NCBI GenBank assembly: GCA_027484025.1
Contig: JAIXTI010000250.1
Location: 1-52,609, forward strand
DNA from: a bacterium
Lineage (GTDB): Bacteria > Gemmatimonadota > Gemmatimonadetes > Gemmatimonadales > Gemmatimonadaceae
Direction: 5' to 3'
DNA length: 52,609 nt
In this document: positions 17,175-26,300 of the stretch, in pieces
Position numbering within the stretch: position 1 is the first letter of the stretch
How the letters are laid out: the number at the start of each line of letters is the position of its first letter
Made by a program: the position numbers and the translations under genes
The notes under the pieces: model-generated
What the model saw: the letters and a program-made list of their open reading frames with translations, nothing else
What the model was told of the DNA's origin: nothing
Databases searched by the model: none

Positions 17175-18506
17175 ATGCGTTCCACCCGTCTTGCGACCAA
17201 CGCCGGGGGTGTTCTCCCGGCGTTGTGCGTTCCTCTCTGTGTTTCGCTGCTCTCCGCAGCCTCCTCCACGTTGTCCGCGCAGGCAAAGCCGCAGGCGAAG
17301 GCGACGCCGATCGAAAGCGCCATGGACAAATTGGCGGTGCATCCCACCGTGGCCGCCGCGTTCAAGACGCTCAAGAGCGACAACGCATGGACGCTCGATC
17401 AGCAGGCGTCCATCTGTCAGATCCCGGCGCCGCCGTTCAAGGAGCAGGCGCGTGCTGCGGAGTACGCCAAGCGTTTCCGTGAGCTCGGTGTGCAGAATGT
17501 GCGCATCGACAAGGAAGGGAACGTCATCGGGGAAATCCGCGGCGTCCGTCCAGGCCCCACGCTGCTGCTCGCCGGCCACCTCGACACGGTCTTCCCAGAA
17601 GGGACCGATGTCCGCGTGAAGCGTGAAGGCACCAAGCTCACCGCCCCCGGCATTGGCGATGACTGCCGCGGCCTCGCGGTCGTGCTCACGGTGGCGCGGC
17701 AGGTCATCACGCAGAAAATCCCGTTCAGCGGCAAGCTCATTGTGGTGGGGAATGTGGGCGAAGAGGGACCGGGAAATCTCCGTGGGACGCGCGCGATCTT
17801 CGCGGGGCCCATGCGCGATTCGATCAACATGTTCATTTCGGTGGACGGCACGGGTTTCGGCGTCACCAACGGCGGCGTGGGCAGCAATCGCTACCGCGTG
17901 CACTACAAGGGCCCGGGCGGTCACAGCTACGGTGCCTTCGGCATGCCCAACCCCATGCACGCGATGGGACGCGCAATCGCCAAGATTGCGGATCTCGAAG
18001 CGAGCACGAACCCCAAGGTCACCTTCAACGTGGGGATCGTGTCCGGCGGTACGTCGGTGAACTCGATTCCGTTCGAAGCGATCATGGAAGTCGACCTGCG
18101 GAGCGAAACCGCCGCCGCGCTCGCCGAAATCGACGCACGATTGCAGAAGGCGTTGCGCGAAGCGGTCGTTGAAGAAAAGGCGCGGTGGCCCAAGAGCACG
18201 GCGGCGCTTTCGGTCGTGATCGATACCATTGGTCTTCGTCCGGCCGGGAGCACTCCCGACAGCGCGTTCATCGTACGTGCGTCACTCGCGGCGGCACGCA
18301 CCATGAACGTGTACGCCCCGCTCACCATTTCGAGCACCGACGCGAACGTGCCGATGAATCTCAAGATTCCCGCCGTCACGCTCGACGGCGGTGGCGTGGG
18401 TCGCGGAGCGCACTCGCTCGACGAGTCGTACGACGATCGCGATGACGGCTACAAGGGACCGCAGTGGGTCCTGCTCGTGGTCATGGGACTGCTCGGCGCC
18501 AAATAG
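17175..18506 (+). CDS. Secreted M20-family metallopeptidase
   Basis: Zinc exopeptidase of 443 aa with a signal peptide (about 1-35, ending LSAQA). Di-zinc ligands of the M20/M28 type are visible: His135 and Asp137 in AGHLDT, Asp162/163 in GIGDDC, Glu196-Glu197 in GNVGEEG, Asp224 in SVDGTG, and a C-terminal His413 in GRGAHSLDE. The GPGGHSYGAFG segment marks the dimerisation domain, as in tripeptidase-like M20 enzymes. It starts 5 nt after the second Rieske gene, so it is probably in the same transcript, an odd partner for redox genes. A TTG at 17166 overlapping the previous stop is an alternative start. It is convergent with gluQ, with 9 nt between. Confidence 0.9.
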   Translation: MRSTRLATNAGGVLPALCVPLCVSLLSAASSTLSAQAKPQAKATPIESAMDKLAVHPTVAAAFKTLKSDNAWTLDQQASICQIPAPPFKEQARAAEYAKRFRELGVQNVRIDKEGNVIGEIRGVRPGPTLLLAGHLDTVFPEGTDVRVKREGTKLTAPGIGDDCRGLAVVLTVARQVITQKIPFSGKLIVVGNVGEEGPGNLRGTRAIFAGPMRDSINMFISVDGTGFGVTNGGVGSNRYRVHYKGPGGHSYGAFGMPNPMHAMGRAIAKIADLEASTNPKVTFNVGIVSGGTSVNSIPFEAIMEVDLRSETAAALAEIDARLQKALREAVVEEKARWPKSTAALSVVIDTIGLRPAGSTPDSAFIVRASLAAARTMNVYAPLTISSTDANVPMNLKIPAVTLDGGGVGRGAHSLDESYDDRDDGYKGPQWVLLVVMGLLGAK

Positions 18507-18515
18507 CGCCGCCAT

Positions 18516-19466
18516 TCACACAAAAAGTGAGGGGATATCGGCGGCGGACAATCGCTGCATATCCCCGAGTCCCGCGCGGCGGGCGGCAAGTCCCAACAGG
18601 TCGTCGGGACGTGCCCCCGCCGTTCTCATGTCGCGGAGTGAGGTGTCGTGCGTCGCCTTGCTAAGCTTGCTCCCATCCGGATGCACCAGCAGCGTGTGGT
18701 GCAGAAAGCGCAGTGGTTTGGTGCGCCCGAGCAATTCGGCGAGTTGCATCTGACGTCCGGTACTCTGCAACAGGTCTTCGCCGCGAATGACCACATCGAT
18801 ACCGTGTGTCATATCGTCCACCACGACGGCAAACTGATAGGTCCACTGGCCATGCCGATCGCGCACGAGCAGATCGCCACATTGATCGGCGGGTGTTTGC
18901 CGGATGGCCCCGAGTCGCAGATCATCGAAGTGAAAGGCACGCGTCTCGAGCTGCACCCGCTTGGCATACGTGTCCGTGTCGCTGAGCCGCAGCGCACGAC
19001 AGGTACCGGGATATCGCGCTTCCGTGCCGGCGGAGTGCGGGACCTGCTGCGCGATGTCTTTTCGCGTGCAGCGACAGCCGTACACCATGCCGCGTGCGGC
19101 CAATTGCTGGAGCGCCGACGCGTACCGCATGTGCTGATTGGACTGTCTGGCGTCATGCGACACGAGGTTGTTGCGAAACGACGTCGTGTCAAATGTGTCG
19201 GGCGTGAGCCCCAACCATTCAAGGTCGTCCAGCAACGCCTGTTCGTACTCAGGCCGGCAGCGCGTGCGGTCGTGGTCTTCCAGACGCAGCAGTACGCGTC
19301 CGCCGTGAGCGCGGGCGATGCCCCAGACGTGGATGGCGTTGACCAAATGCCCGAGATGCAGAAATCCCGTGGGCGCCGGCGCGAAGCGCGTCTGCCATCT
19401 CCCCGGTGGCAGGGAGTTCGCGAGCGTCGACATCCACTGAGGGCGCGGTGGAACGGACATGGGCAT
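18516..19466 (-). CDS. gluQ: Glutamyl-Q tRNA(Asp) synthetase
   Basis: Truncated GluRS paralogue that attaches glutamate to queuosine in tRNA(Asp). The class I signature HLGH is at 37-40, inside RFAPAPTGFLHLGH. A KLSKATHD stretch replaces KMSKS. The zinc site is visible as CRC ... YPGTC, as in E. coli YadB. It has about 316 aa and lacks the anticodon-binding domain of full GluRS, which fits GluQ. The start is uncertain: ATG 19466 is used, with GTG 19484 and ATG 19460 possible. It implies that queuosine tRNA modification exists in this organism. Confidence 0.93.
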   Translation of the reverse strand: MPMSVPPRPQWMSTLANSLPPGRWQTRFAPAPTGFLHLGHLVNAIHVWGIARAHGGRVLLRLEDHDRTRCRPEYEQALLDDLEWLGLTPDTFDTTSFRNNLVSHDARQSNQHMRYASALQQLAARGMVYGCRCTRKDIAQQVPHSAGTEARYPGTCRALRLSDTDTYAKRVQLETRAFHFDDLRLGAIRQTPADQCGDLLVRDRHGQWTYQFAVVVDDMTHGIDVVIRGEDLLQSTGRQMQLAELLGRTKPLRFLHHTLLVHPDGSKLSKATHDTSLRDMRTAGARPDDLLGLAARRAGLGDMQRLSAADIPSLFV

Positions 19467-19563
19467 GACACACGCTACCCACACGACGCAGCGCCATCAA
19501 CTCTCGTAAAGCAGGAGTCGATGACGCTGCGGTCCACGGCGCCCCGTGCGCGTCACGCCTACA

Positions 19564-20049
19564 TCAGGCGCGCATCAAGGACACTTGCGGCAAGAGGGTA
19601 CCCAAATCGACGGTCATGGCAGCCGACGGCACGTAGCCGCGCACAGGGCCGGCCTCGACCAGCAACTCCGCAATCGTCGTCTGCTCGAAGCGCACGGCCG
19701 CGTGTCCTACAATCGCGGTCCAGCGAGCGTGCACCGCGCAGGGGTTGAGGGGATCACAGGAGCGACTGCGCAACAGGCAGGCGGGGGTACGCGCGTGATC
19801 GTCAAAAGGCGCAATGATGCGCGCCAATGTGAGTTGTCCGGGCGGAATGGCCAACGTAAACCCACCAGCGGCACCGCGGGCGCTGTGCACCACGCCGGCC
19901 TTGGCCAACGCGTTCAGCGTTTTCGCGAGGTAGTTACGTGGCGCACCGAGTTCCGCCGCGATTGCGTCGGCCGAGAGCGCCTTGGGGCCGTCGTGGCGCG
20001 CGAGCAGCAGGACGGCACGCAGGGCATGTTCAGCAGTGGCTGAGAGCAT
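19564..20049 (-). CDS. Rrf2-family transcriptional regulator with three cysteines
   Basis: Winged-helix DNA-binding protein of 161 aa. The N-terminal HTH (about 24-55, SADAIAAELGAPRNYLAKTLNALAK) and the wing GAAGGFTLA are typical of Rrf2. Cys91, Cys98 and Cys104 give C-x6-C-x5-C, intermediate between IscR (x5,x5) and NsrR (x7,x5). It therefore probably binds an Fe-S cluster and senses iron, NO or redox state. ATG 20049 begins the conserved MLSATAEHALRA. An upstream frame extension to 20076 is less likely. Targets are unknown, but the Rieske operon is 2.9 kb away. Confidence 0.92.
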   Translation of the reverse strand: MLSATAEHALRAVLLLARHDGPKALSADAIAAELGAPRNYLAKTLNALAKAGVVHSARGAAGGFTLAIPPGQLTLARIIAPFDDHARTPACLLRSRSCDPLNPCAVHARWTAIVGHAAVRFEQTTIAELLVEAGPVRGYVPSAAMTVDLGTLLPQVSLMRA

Positions 20050-20192
20050 GGCAGGTCCGGGTAGAAGACTGAGCAAACCTCATCGTACCCTGAGATTCGT
20101 CGTTTTCCGGTCCGAACAGAGTCGGGGAACACATGGACTTTCCGCACGACTACCCCACACGCAGGTGAGGCATTTCCCCACAGCCGACGCTG
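20050..20192. other. Short intergenic region
   Basis: A 143-nt gap between the pseudopilin stop and the Rrf2 start, both on the minus strand, so it should contain the Rrf2 promoter. I saw no convincing palindrome, terminator or RNA gene. Confidence 0.3.
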
Positions 20193-20627
20193 CTATTTCC
20201 AGCTCAGCACATCGGCATTTTCGCCATCGCCGCCGGGCTGGCCATCGGCCCCATACGTGGCGAGGTCGAACCCCGAAGGATTCGCCTTGCCTGGCGCGAG
20301 GTACACGTACGGGCGTCCCCATGGATCGTCGGGGATCGCCTTTCGCACGTACGGCTCCCGCCAGTTCGCCGGCGGATCGATCGTCGGTTTCTGCCACAAC
20401 GCGGCGAGTCCCTGCGCGGTCGATGGATACCGCCCGTTGTCGAGGCGATACGTGTCGAGCGCGGTGGACAGACTCTCGATTTGCGCTTTGGCCGTGGCCG
20501 TCTTCGCGTCGCCGACATTACGAAAGAGATTCGGCGCCACGAACGTCGCCAGCAACGCGATGACCACGATCACCACCAGCACTTCGAGCAACGTGAACGC
20601 GGACCGGCGCGACACCCGTGTCACCAC
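20193..20627 (-). CDS. gspG: Type II secretion pseudopilin GspG-like
   Basis: Major pseudopilin of 144 aa. A class III signal with Arg-rich leader is followed by FTLLEVLVVIVVIALLA, where the Glu is at +5 of the mature protein. Ala10 replaces the usual Gly at -1 of the cleavage site. The C-terminal body carries the GspG pattern: YPSTAQGL, DPWGRPYVY, and the calcium-loop-like FDLATYGADGQPGGDGENADV. No other gsp/pil genes are in the window, so it is a solitary copy. The start is GTG 20627 (or the next GTG at 20624), directly abutting the stop of the upstream zinc-ribbon/SH3 gene, which suggests coupling. Confidence 0.92.
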   Translation of the reverse strand: MVTRVSRRSAFTLLEVLVVIVVIALLATFVAPNLFRNVGDAKTATAKAQIESLSTALDTYRLDNGRYPSTAQGLAALWQKPTIDPPANWREPYVRKAIPDDPWGRPYVYLAPGKANPSGFDLATYGADGQPGGDGENADVLSWK

Positions 20628-21326
20628 TTACTCCCCACGCGTGCGCAGGCTGTCGGCTTCGAAGAGTCGAGGATCGACCCACCCGCTCACGTCAGGCGAC
20701 CGTACCTGACGCCAGCCGGCGCGATCGGTACCCAGCATGGCGCGCGACGACGGCTTGATGACCCCAACCACCTGCCCACCGCGGCTCGCGTCGGAGCGCA
20801 CGTTCACCCACGTGCGCGCCACGGCGGGCGTCCACGTAATGCTATCGGCGCCGAGTTGCGGGTCCGCTGGCAGCGTTGGCTGTGCGCCTCCGAGACTGTC
20901 GGACGCGAGGACACCGCCATCAGTCGCTGACGTGGTGCTGCTCGTGCCCGAGGCTGCAACCACGACGCGTGTCTCTCCCGACGTGGGCTGTGCGTTCGAA
21001 GCATTCGTCGACGATGTCGTGGCGAAATCGCGCAGCTGCGGCGCGTACTGCCAGACACCTGCCGCTGCAGTGACCATGAGTGCGACCGCTGCGGCGTTGC
21101 GCAGTACGGCTGGCGAAACGGTTGGTATCGACAGCGTCGACTTCACGTCTCCGCACCAGTGACACGTGGAATCGACGCGATGCATTATGCCGCACGAGCG
21201 ACATGTCTTGAGCTTCGCGCGTTGCCCACGAGAGTCGAGTGTATCGAACGGCTTCGTACACTTGGGGCACTGCGACGCAGCGACCAAAGCTTTCGACCCA
21301 CACTGGGTGCAGCGGATATAGGCCAT
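20628..21326 (-). CDS. Double zinc ribbon / TM / SH3-like domain protein
   Basis: Protein of 232 aa, function unknown. Four CxxC knuckles (Cys6/9, 20/23, 42/45, 55/58) make two N-terminal zinc ribbons. A transmembrane helix follows (about 75-91), then a Ser/Thr/Ala-rich linker (about 100-160). A C-terminal bacterial SH3-like domain (about 168-228) has the typical TWVNVRSDASRGGQVVGVI and GWRQVR...GWVDPRLF segments. Predicted topology is zinc ribbons in the cytoplasm and the SH3 domain in the periplasm, where it could bind peptidoglycan. ATG 21326 is chosen because the longer open frame to 21842 is low-complexity and overlaps a better gene. It abuts gspG. Confidence 0.78.
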   Translation of the reverse strand: MAYIRCTQCGSKALVAASQCPKCTKPFDTLDSRGQRAKLKTCRSCGIMHRVDSTCHWCGDVKSTLSIPTVSPAVLRNAAAVALMVTAAAGVWQYAPQLRDFATTSSTNASNAQPTSGETRVVVAASGTSSTTSATDGGVLASDSLGGAQPTLPADPQLGADSITWTPAVARTWVNVRSDASRGGQVVGVIKPSSRAMLGTDRAGWRQVRSPDVSGWVDPRLFEADSLRTRGE

Positions 21327-21459
21327 ACGGAGAACGGCCGGGAGTGCCGAGGAGGAGGGGGGAGGGGTGTACAGACCAGACGGGCTGTGCGGGATGAAGT
21401 AACGATCAGGGACGCGCGGCCTCGGCGCTACGTGACAGCGAGCAAACTGTCGCACGACT

Positions 21460-21816
21460 TTATCTTCCCTTTCCTGGAAACCCCGAGTCCCCGGTGACAC
21501 CGTTCTGCCCACCAGGCGGGGGCGCTTTACTCCAGCGTGGCACCGCCATACGGTTGTGCTCGCCAGAGGCCACTCGAGCGGCCATGAGATCGGCGGCCGT
21601 CCCTTCCTCGGGCTTCTGATCTTCGTCCCGGGGCCACACCGACGCATGGGCGTGACTGAACAGTGGCAACGCCTCATTCGCGGGGCGCCGGACCCGTGCG
21701 ACGGGTCGAGCGATCCACCACACGAGGGTAGCAATCCCCCCGACGAACACCACCAAAGCGGCGGTGCCCCCAAGAACCAGCGCATAGGACATGTGCTGCG
21801 TTGGGGCAACTTCCAT
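21460..21816 (-). CDS. Small single-TM membrane protein, hypothetical
   Basis: 118 aa (110 if started at the internal ATG 21792, SYALVLGG). One strong transmembrane helix (about 10-33), an Arg-rich juxtamembrane segment (ARPVARVRRP), then an acidic-to-basic hydrophilic tail of about 75 residues without recognised motifs. The positive-inside rule puts the tail in the cytoplasm. No family was recognised. It is preferred over the overlapping 404-codon frame because of the clear membrane segment. The 133 nt between it and the zinc-ribbon gene hold a pyrimidine-rich stretch on the minus strand and no other feature. Confidence 0.55.
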   Translation of the reverse strand: MEVAPTQHMSYALVLGGTAALVVFVGGIATLVWWIARPVARVRRPANEALPLFSHAHASVWPRDEDQKPEEGTAADLMAARVASGEHNRMAVPRWSKAPPPGGQNGVTGDSGFPGKGR

Positions 21817-21864
21817 TCCGGCTGTGGCGTGACGGGCGACACGCTGCTGAGCCGTTACGACACA

Positions 21865-21897
21865 ACGGCCCCTGCACCGGGCAGGTGCAGGGGCCGT
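21865..21897 (-). terminator. Hairpin terminator downstream of susCD
   Basis: A perfect 14-bp inverted repeat (acggcccctgcacc / ggtgcaggggccgt) with a 5-nt loop lies 37 nt after the SusD stop. The stem is very GC-rich, but the following T-tract on the minus strand is weak (TTGTGTC). It is a likely terminator or 3'-end stabiliser of the SusC-SusD transcript. Confidence 0.65.
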
Positions 21898-21933
21898 CGA
21901 GCAAGCCGTAAATGATCTGCCTACGTCAGATGC

Positions 21934-23325
21934 TTACGGATTACGATCCGTGCAGCCCTTGAAGAGCGGATTGTTCTCTTCCGGCTGCGTGATCGGAAGA
22001 TTCACATCCTTGCCGTAGCTACCGCCCTTGTAGTGCAGCCCCTGCGGGAAGACGGTGGCCTCGGTACGACCGTACTGCCGAATGAGACGGCGCATGTCGC
22101 CCAGACGCTGGCCGCGGCTGAACGTCCAGAACGCCTTCTCACGGAAGTGCAGATTCACTCGAGCGGCTTCCGAGCCGGGATCGGTGAGCGGTGCCATCGC
22201 CGTTGGTGCAATTTCGCCCAGCCGCGGCGGCGCGGCCCGCAGCGCGTTGTGAATGGCGAGCCACTGCGTGACGTTGTTGTTGCGCAGGGCGACTTCCGCT
22301 TCGATCATGCGGGCATCGATGCCGTTCACCACGTCGACCGATGTGAGCTGTCCCCACATCGTCGTGGTCCGCGTGAAGGTCTGACCGTCCTGACCGTTGA
22401 TGGAGCCGCTGGTCGGAATGGTGACCGGCAAACGCGGATCACGCGACGACGCGAACGGAATGGCGTTCGCGACGAGGATGTTGCGGGCGTTGCCTTCGAC
22501 GCTGTCACCCACGCTGTAGCGGCGCGAGCTGAGCCCCTGCCCCCAAATCGTGTTCGTACTCGTGGAGTTCGAGAACGTGTGCGCGTAGGTGAAGCTCGTG
22601 GGCAGTCCGGCGACCAACGTGCCGGCGCCGGCAAAGTCGCCGAGCGCCATGGCCACGCGGGCACGCACCACGCGGATCGAGCGGTTCATGAGCACGCTGG
22701 CGGCATCCGTGCCGTTCGCGAACGTCAGTCCGGTATCCAACGACGCCGCCGCCAACTGAAACACCTGGGCGGTGCTCTTCGGCTCCCCGTTCTCCGGGGG
22801 ATTGGTGAGCGGATTGTTGGGGATGGGAATACCGTTGCAGAAGTCGAGTGCCAGCTGCATCTCCGCGAAGCCTCGTGCCAAGTACATCTCGGCAATCGTG
22901 GCCCGCGAAGTCGGACTGAACTTCTTCAGCGATTCGATGGCTTCGTACGAACGCGTACGGGTCCGGTAGAGACTGCGGACCATGCCAGTGATCGACGAGT
23001 TGATCAGCTGGATCTGCCGCTGATCGGTCTCGTCGTTCTGAATGAACGTTGAGCTGGTCGACCATTCATCAGCCAACAGTCCACCAAACAACCAGGTGCT
23101 TTCGCCGCCCCCGGTGATGCCGCGGAACGTGGCGATGGCGCCGTTCGAAAGGGCGAGCGCACCGTCGGTCTTCTCGAGGTCACCTGGGGCAATGATGTCG
23201 GGATCGACGACGCCAAGCAGGCGATCGTTCGCTTCCTGGCAGCCCGAGAGCGAAACGGCGAGCGCGGCCACAACGCCTGCCGTACGGCCCAACGTGCGCC
23301 GGCCCAAAAATCGATATGGTGTCAT
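21934..23325 (-). CDS. SusD/RagB-family outer-membrane lipoprotein
   Basis: Substrate-binding lid of a SusCD nutrient importer, anchored on the outer membrane. 463 aa, with a signal peptide and lipobox VSLSGC (Cys29). The alpha-helical TPR-like body contains segments such as ATIAEMYLARGFAEMQLA, and the C-terminal part has the family pattern FREKAFWTFSRGQRLGDMRRL and NLPITQPEENNP. ATG 23325 is used, 13 nt after the SusC stop. A longer frame to 23580 overlaps susC and is rejected. No glycoside hydrolase lies nearby, so the transported substrate cannot be inferred. In Gemmatimonadota many SusCD pairs may handle peptides or other oligomers. Confidence 0.9.
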   Translation of the reverse strand: MTPYRFLGRRTLGRTAGVVAALAVSLSGCQEANDRLLGVVDPDIIAPGDLEKTDGALALSNGAIATFRGITGGGESTWLFGGLLADEWSTSSTFIQNDETDQRQIQLINSSITGMVRSLYRTRTRSYEAIESLKKFSPTSRATIAEMYLARGFAEMQLALDFCNGIPIPNNPLTNPPENGEPKSTAQVFQLAAASLDTGLTFANGTDAASVLMNRSIRVVRARVAMALGDFAGAGTLVAGLPTSFTYAHTFSNSTSTNTIWGQGLSSRRYSVGDSVEGNARNILVANAIPFASSRDPRLPVTIPTSGSINGQDGQTFTRTTTMWGQLTSVDVVNGIDARMIEAEVALRNNNVTQWLAIHNALRAAPPRLGEIAPTAMAPLTDPGSEAARVNLHFREKAFWTFSRGQRLGDMRRLIRQYGRTEATVFPQGLHYKGGSYGKDVNLPITQPEENNPLFKGCTDRNP

Positions 23326-23338
23326 GGGTCGGTAAGCC

Positions 23339-26300
23339 TCAGAATCCGATGTTGATGCGCGTGATGAAGTAGCTCGGCGGTCCCACCGTCTGGAACTCGC
23401 TCGGAGCTTCGGTGCCGCTCGTGGTGTTGAAGCCCGACTCGGGGTCGGTACCACGATAGTTCGTCCACAGCTTGAGGTTGCGCGCCGTGACGACGAGCGA
23501 CAGCGAGCGGCCACGCACGAGGCGCTTGGCCATGCTGTTGGAGACCGTCCACTGTGCCGAGATTTCGCGCAGGCGGACAAAGGCGCCGCTCTGCAGGAAG
23601 CCGTCGAGTGTACGGGCCGGGTGTTCGTTGGCCGCGATATTCGTGGCCTGATCGACGAACTCCGCCTTCAGATTGTTGCGACCCGAGCAGTTGGGGCGCG
23701 TGCAGCGAATCCGCTCGGTGTTGTTGTACCACAGACCGCCGCTGCGCCAGTCGACCATGCCCTGCAGGCGAAGCTGCTTGTTGAACAGATCGACACCGTT
23801 CACGAGCGTCGTCATGTAGCGCGGCGTGGAGTAGCCACGGAAGATCACCGAGTCGCCAACGAACACTTCGTTGCGGGCGGCGTCGGGGAAGTACGTGAGC
23901 AACCCGTCGCCGTTCTTGTCTTCCCACCCAGTGATGGGGCGTTCCCAGTAGCCACCAATGGGATAGCCCGCCACCGTACGCGTCGGCAGCCCCAATTGCG
24001 GCGGGGTGTTGCCGAGCGACACGACCTTGTTGTCGTTGGACGAGAACGCAATGTTTGCGTCCCATCCGAAGTTGTTCTTCTGCACCAGCTGCGCGTTCAG
24101 GGCGACTTCGACACCGGCGTTCTTCACCGAGCCAAGGTTACGCAGCTGCGACGCCACGGAGCCGTACGACGGCGGCAGCACCGCGCTGATGAGCGCGTCG
24201 GTGGTGACCTTGTTGTAATACGTGAAGTCGAGGCTCACGCGCTGGTTGAACATCTGGGTTTCGAAACCCATTTCGTGTTCGGCCGAGCGCTCGGGCTTGA
24301 GGTTCGCGTTACCCAACGCGCCCTGAATGACCGTGGGCTGATCGGTGGCCGCGACGCTCGTGATGCCGGAATTGTAGAAGAACAGCGCGTCGTTGGGACC
24401 GGGCTGCACACCGGACTGGCCGTAGGCATACCGCACGCGGAAGGTGTTCACGAACGAGGGCGCCTTCCACCAGTCTTCCTGGGAGATCAGGTACGACATC
24501 GACGCCTTCGGGTAGACGATGCTCTGGAAGTTCGTACCGAACGCCGAGTTCTGGTCGCTACGCACGGCGGCCGTGAGGAACAACCGGTCGCGCCACGCCA
24601 GCGACTGTTCGATGAAGCTGCCGAACGTCTTCGTCAAGGTGGTGCCTTCGTCGACCACGAGTACCGTACCCGAGCCGACGCTCTGCGAACCGGGAGCGAG
24701 CTGCGATGAGCCCGTCGTGGCGCTCGTGAAGCGGTAGCCGATGTACTGAGAGCCGACGGTCGTCTTGTGCTGGAAGCCGAACTTTTCGTAGTTGGCCGTG
24801 GCGCCGAGATCGACCGTAAGGTTGTTGATGAACACACGACCGATGCCGCGCGAACCCAACCGCGTCGTGGCGGTGAGCGGCGGACCTTCGCCGCGGAAGA
24901 GCAGGTTTTCGTCGTTACGTCCCGTCCAGTCGTTACCGACAGTGGCACGGGTGGAGAGCCACGACGTGGGGCGATAGTTGGCCTGCCCCGACCAGATGAA
25001 GCGATTGACCGACTGTTCGGTCTTTTCTGCCCACATGTAGCCGGGCGTCCAGGCGCGATAGCCATTGAGCGGCGTGCCAAGACCGGAGACCGTGCCGTTG
25101 TCACGCGTGCCCGGGCCGCCGAAAAGGTGAGAGCCGAGGCCGGCCGTCGCGTTGGATTCGAGCGAGTAGCGCTGCGCGATGTTGATGAAGTTGGTCGACA
25201 TCGCGACATCGAGCTTCGGGTTCAGCTGCGCATTCACGTTGGACCGCAACGAGCGGCGGTTCATCGTGTTGGGGCGCTCCGTCCACGGGCGAATGGGGAT
25301 GCCTGAGGAATCCATGCGCTGGCGCTCGAAGACCGGCAATTCGAGCACGCCGATTTCGTTTTCGTCTTCGGCGGAAAGGAAGTAGCGGACCGCTTCGGTA
25401 CCACCGGACACCTGCACACCCGTCTGGCGACGGTTGCCCGTGCCGACTGGCGTGAGGTCCTTTTCGTCGAAGAGGTTGAGGGAGCTCGTCGAGTCGGCGG
25501 TGCACTGGCCGAGACCGATGCGCTGCAGATTGCAGAAGGCGCGAGACGACACGGTTTCGCCCGGGCGCTTGCCCCACAGCGAGTACGCGTCGGGATAGAA
25601 ATTGCGATCGTAGACCGTGCCGCCTTCGCCGTAGATCGTCCAACGGGCGGCGCCGGCGCGGCCCTTCTTGGTCGTGACGAGAATGACACCGTTAGCCGCG
25701 TCGGTGCCGTAGAGCGTTGCCGCCGACGGTCCCTTCACGATCTCGATGTTCTCGATTTCTTCCGGATTGAGGTCGCCGACGCGGCTGGGCGCGTTACCGC
25801 CAGTACCGCCGCCGCTACCGGTCGCGGTGGTGAAGCTCGCGTTGTTGCTCGTCATACGAATGCCGTCGATGATCCAGATCGGCTCGTTGTTCAAGCTCAC
25901 CGAGTTCATACCGCGAATACGAATGCGTGCGCCGGTGCCCGTCTGCGTTCCGCTCGTGACCGTTACGCCGGGTGCACGCGAATTGAGCAGGTCGTTGAGG
26001 TTACCGAGCGGCGCCGATTCCGTGACCTTCGCGGCATCGATGTTGGCAGTGGCATTACCGATTTCGACGCGACGCTGTTCACCGGTCGCGGTCGTGACGA
26101 CGGCAGCCAGGTTCACGGCAGCCGTCGTGAGCGCCACGTTGAGCGTTTGCGTTTGTCCCGCCGCAATGGTGATGGGCTTGGACTGTTCGGTATAGCCAAC
26201 GCGCAGCACGCGCACCGTATATGGGCCGGCACCGATCCCGCGCAGCGTGAGCTTGCCGTCGGGAGCCGTCTGCCCAGCGAATGTAGTCCCCACGAGGAAT

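Noticed and set aside
21327-21842. N-terminal extension of the zinc-ribbon/SH3 frame
   Set aside because: The extra ~170 residues are low-complexity and overlap a frame with a clear TM helix. The ATG at 21326 begins the first zinc knuckle.
23326-23580. N-terminal extension of the SusD frame
   Set aside because: It lies inside susC, and the signal peptide with lipobox starts at ATG 23325.
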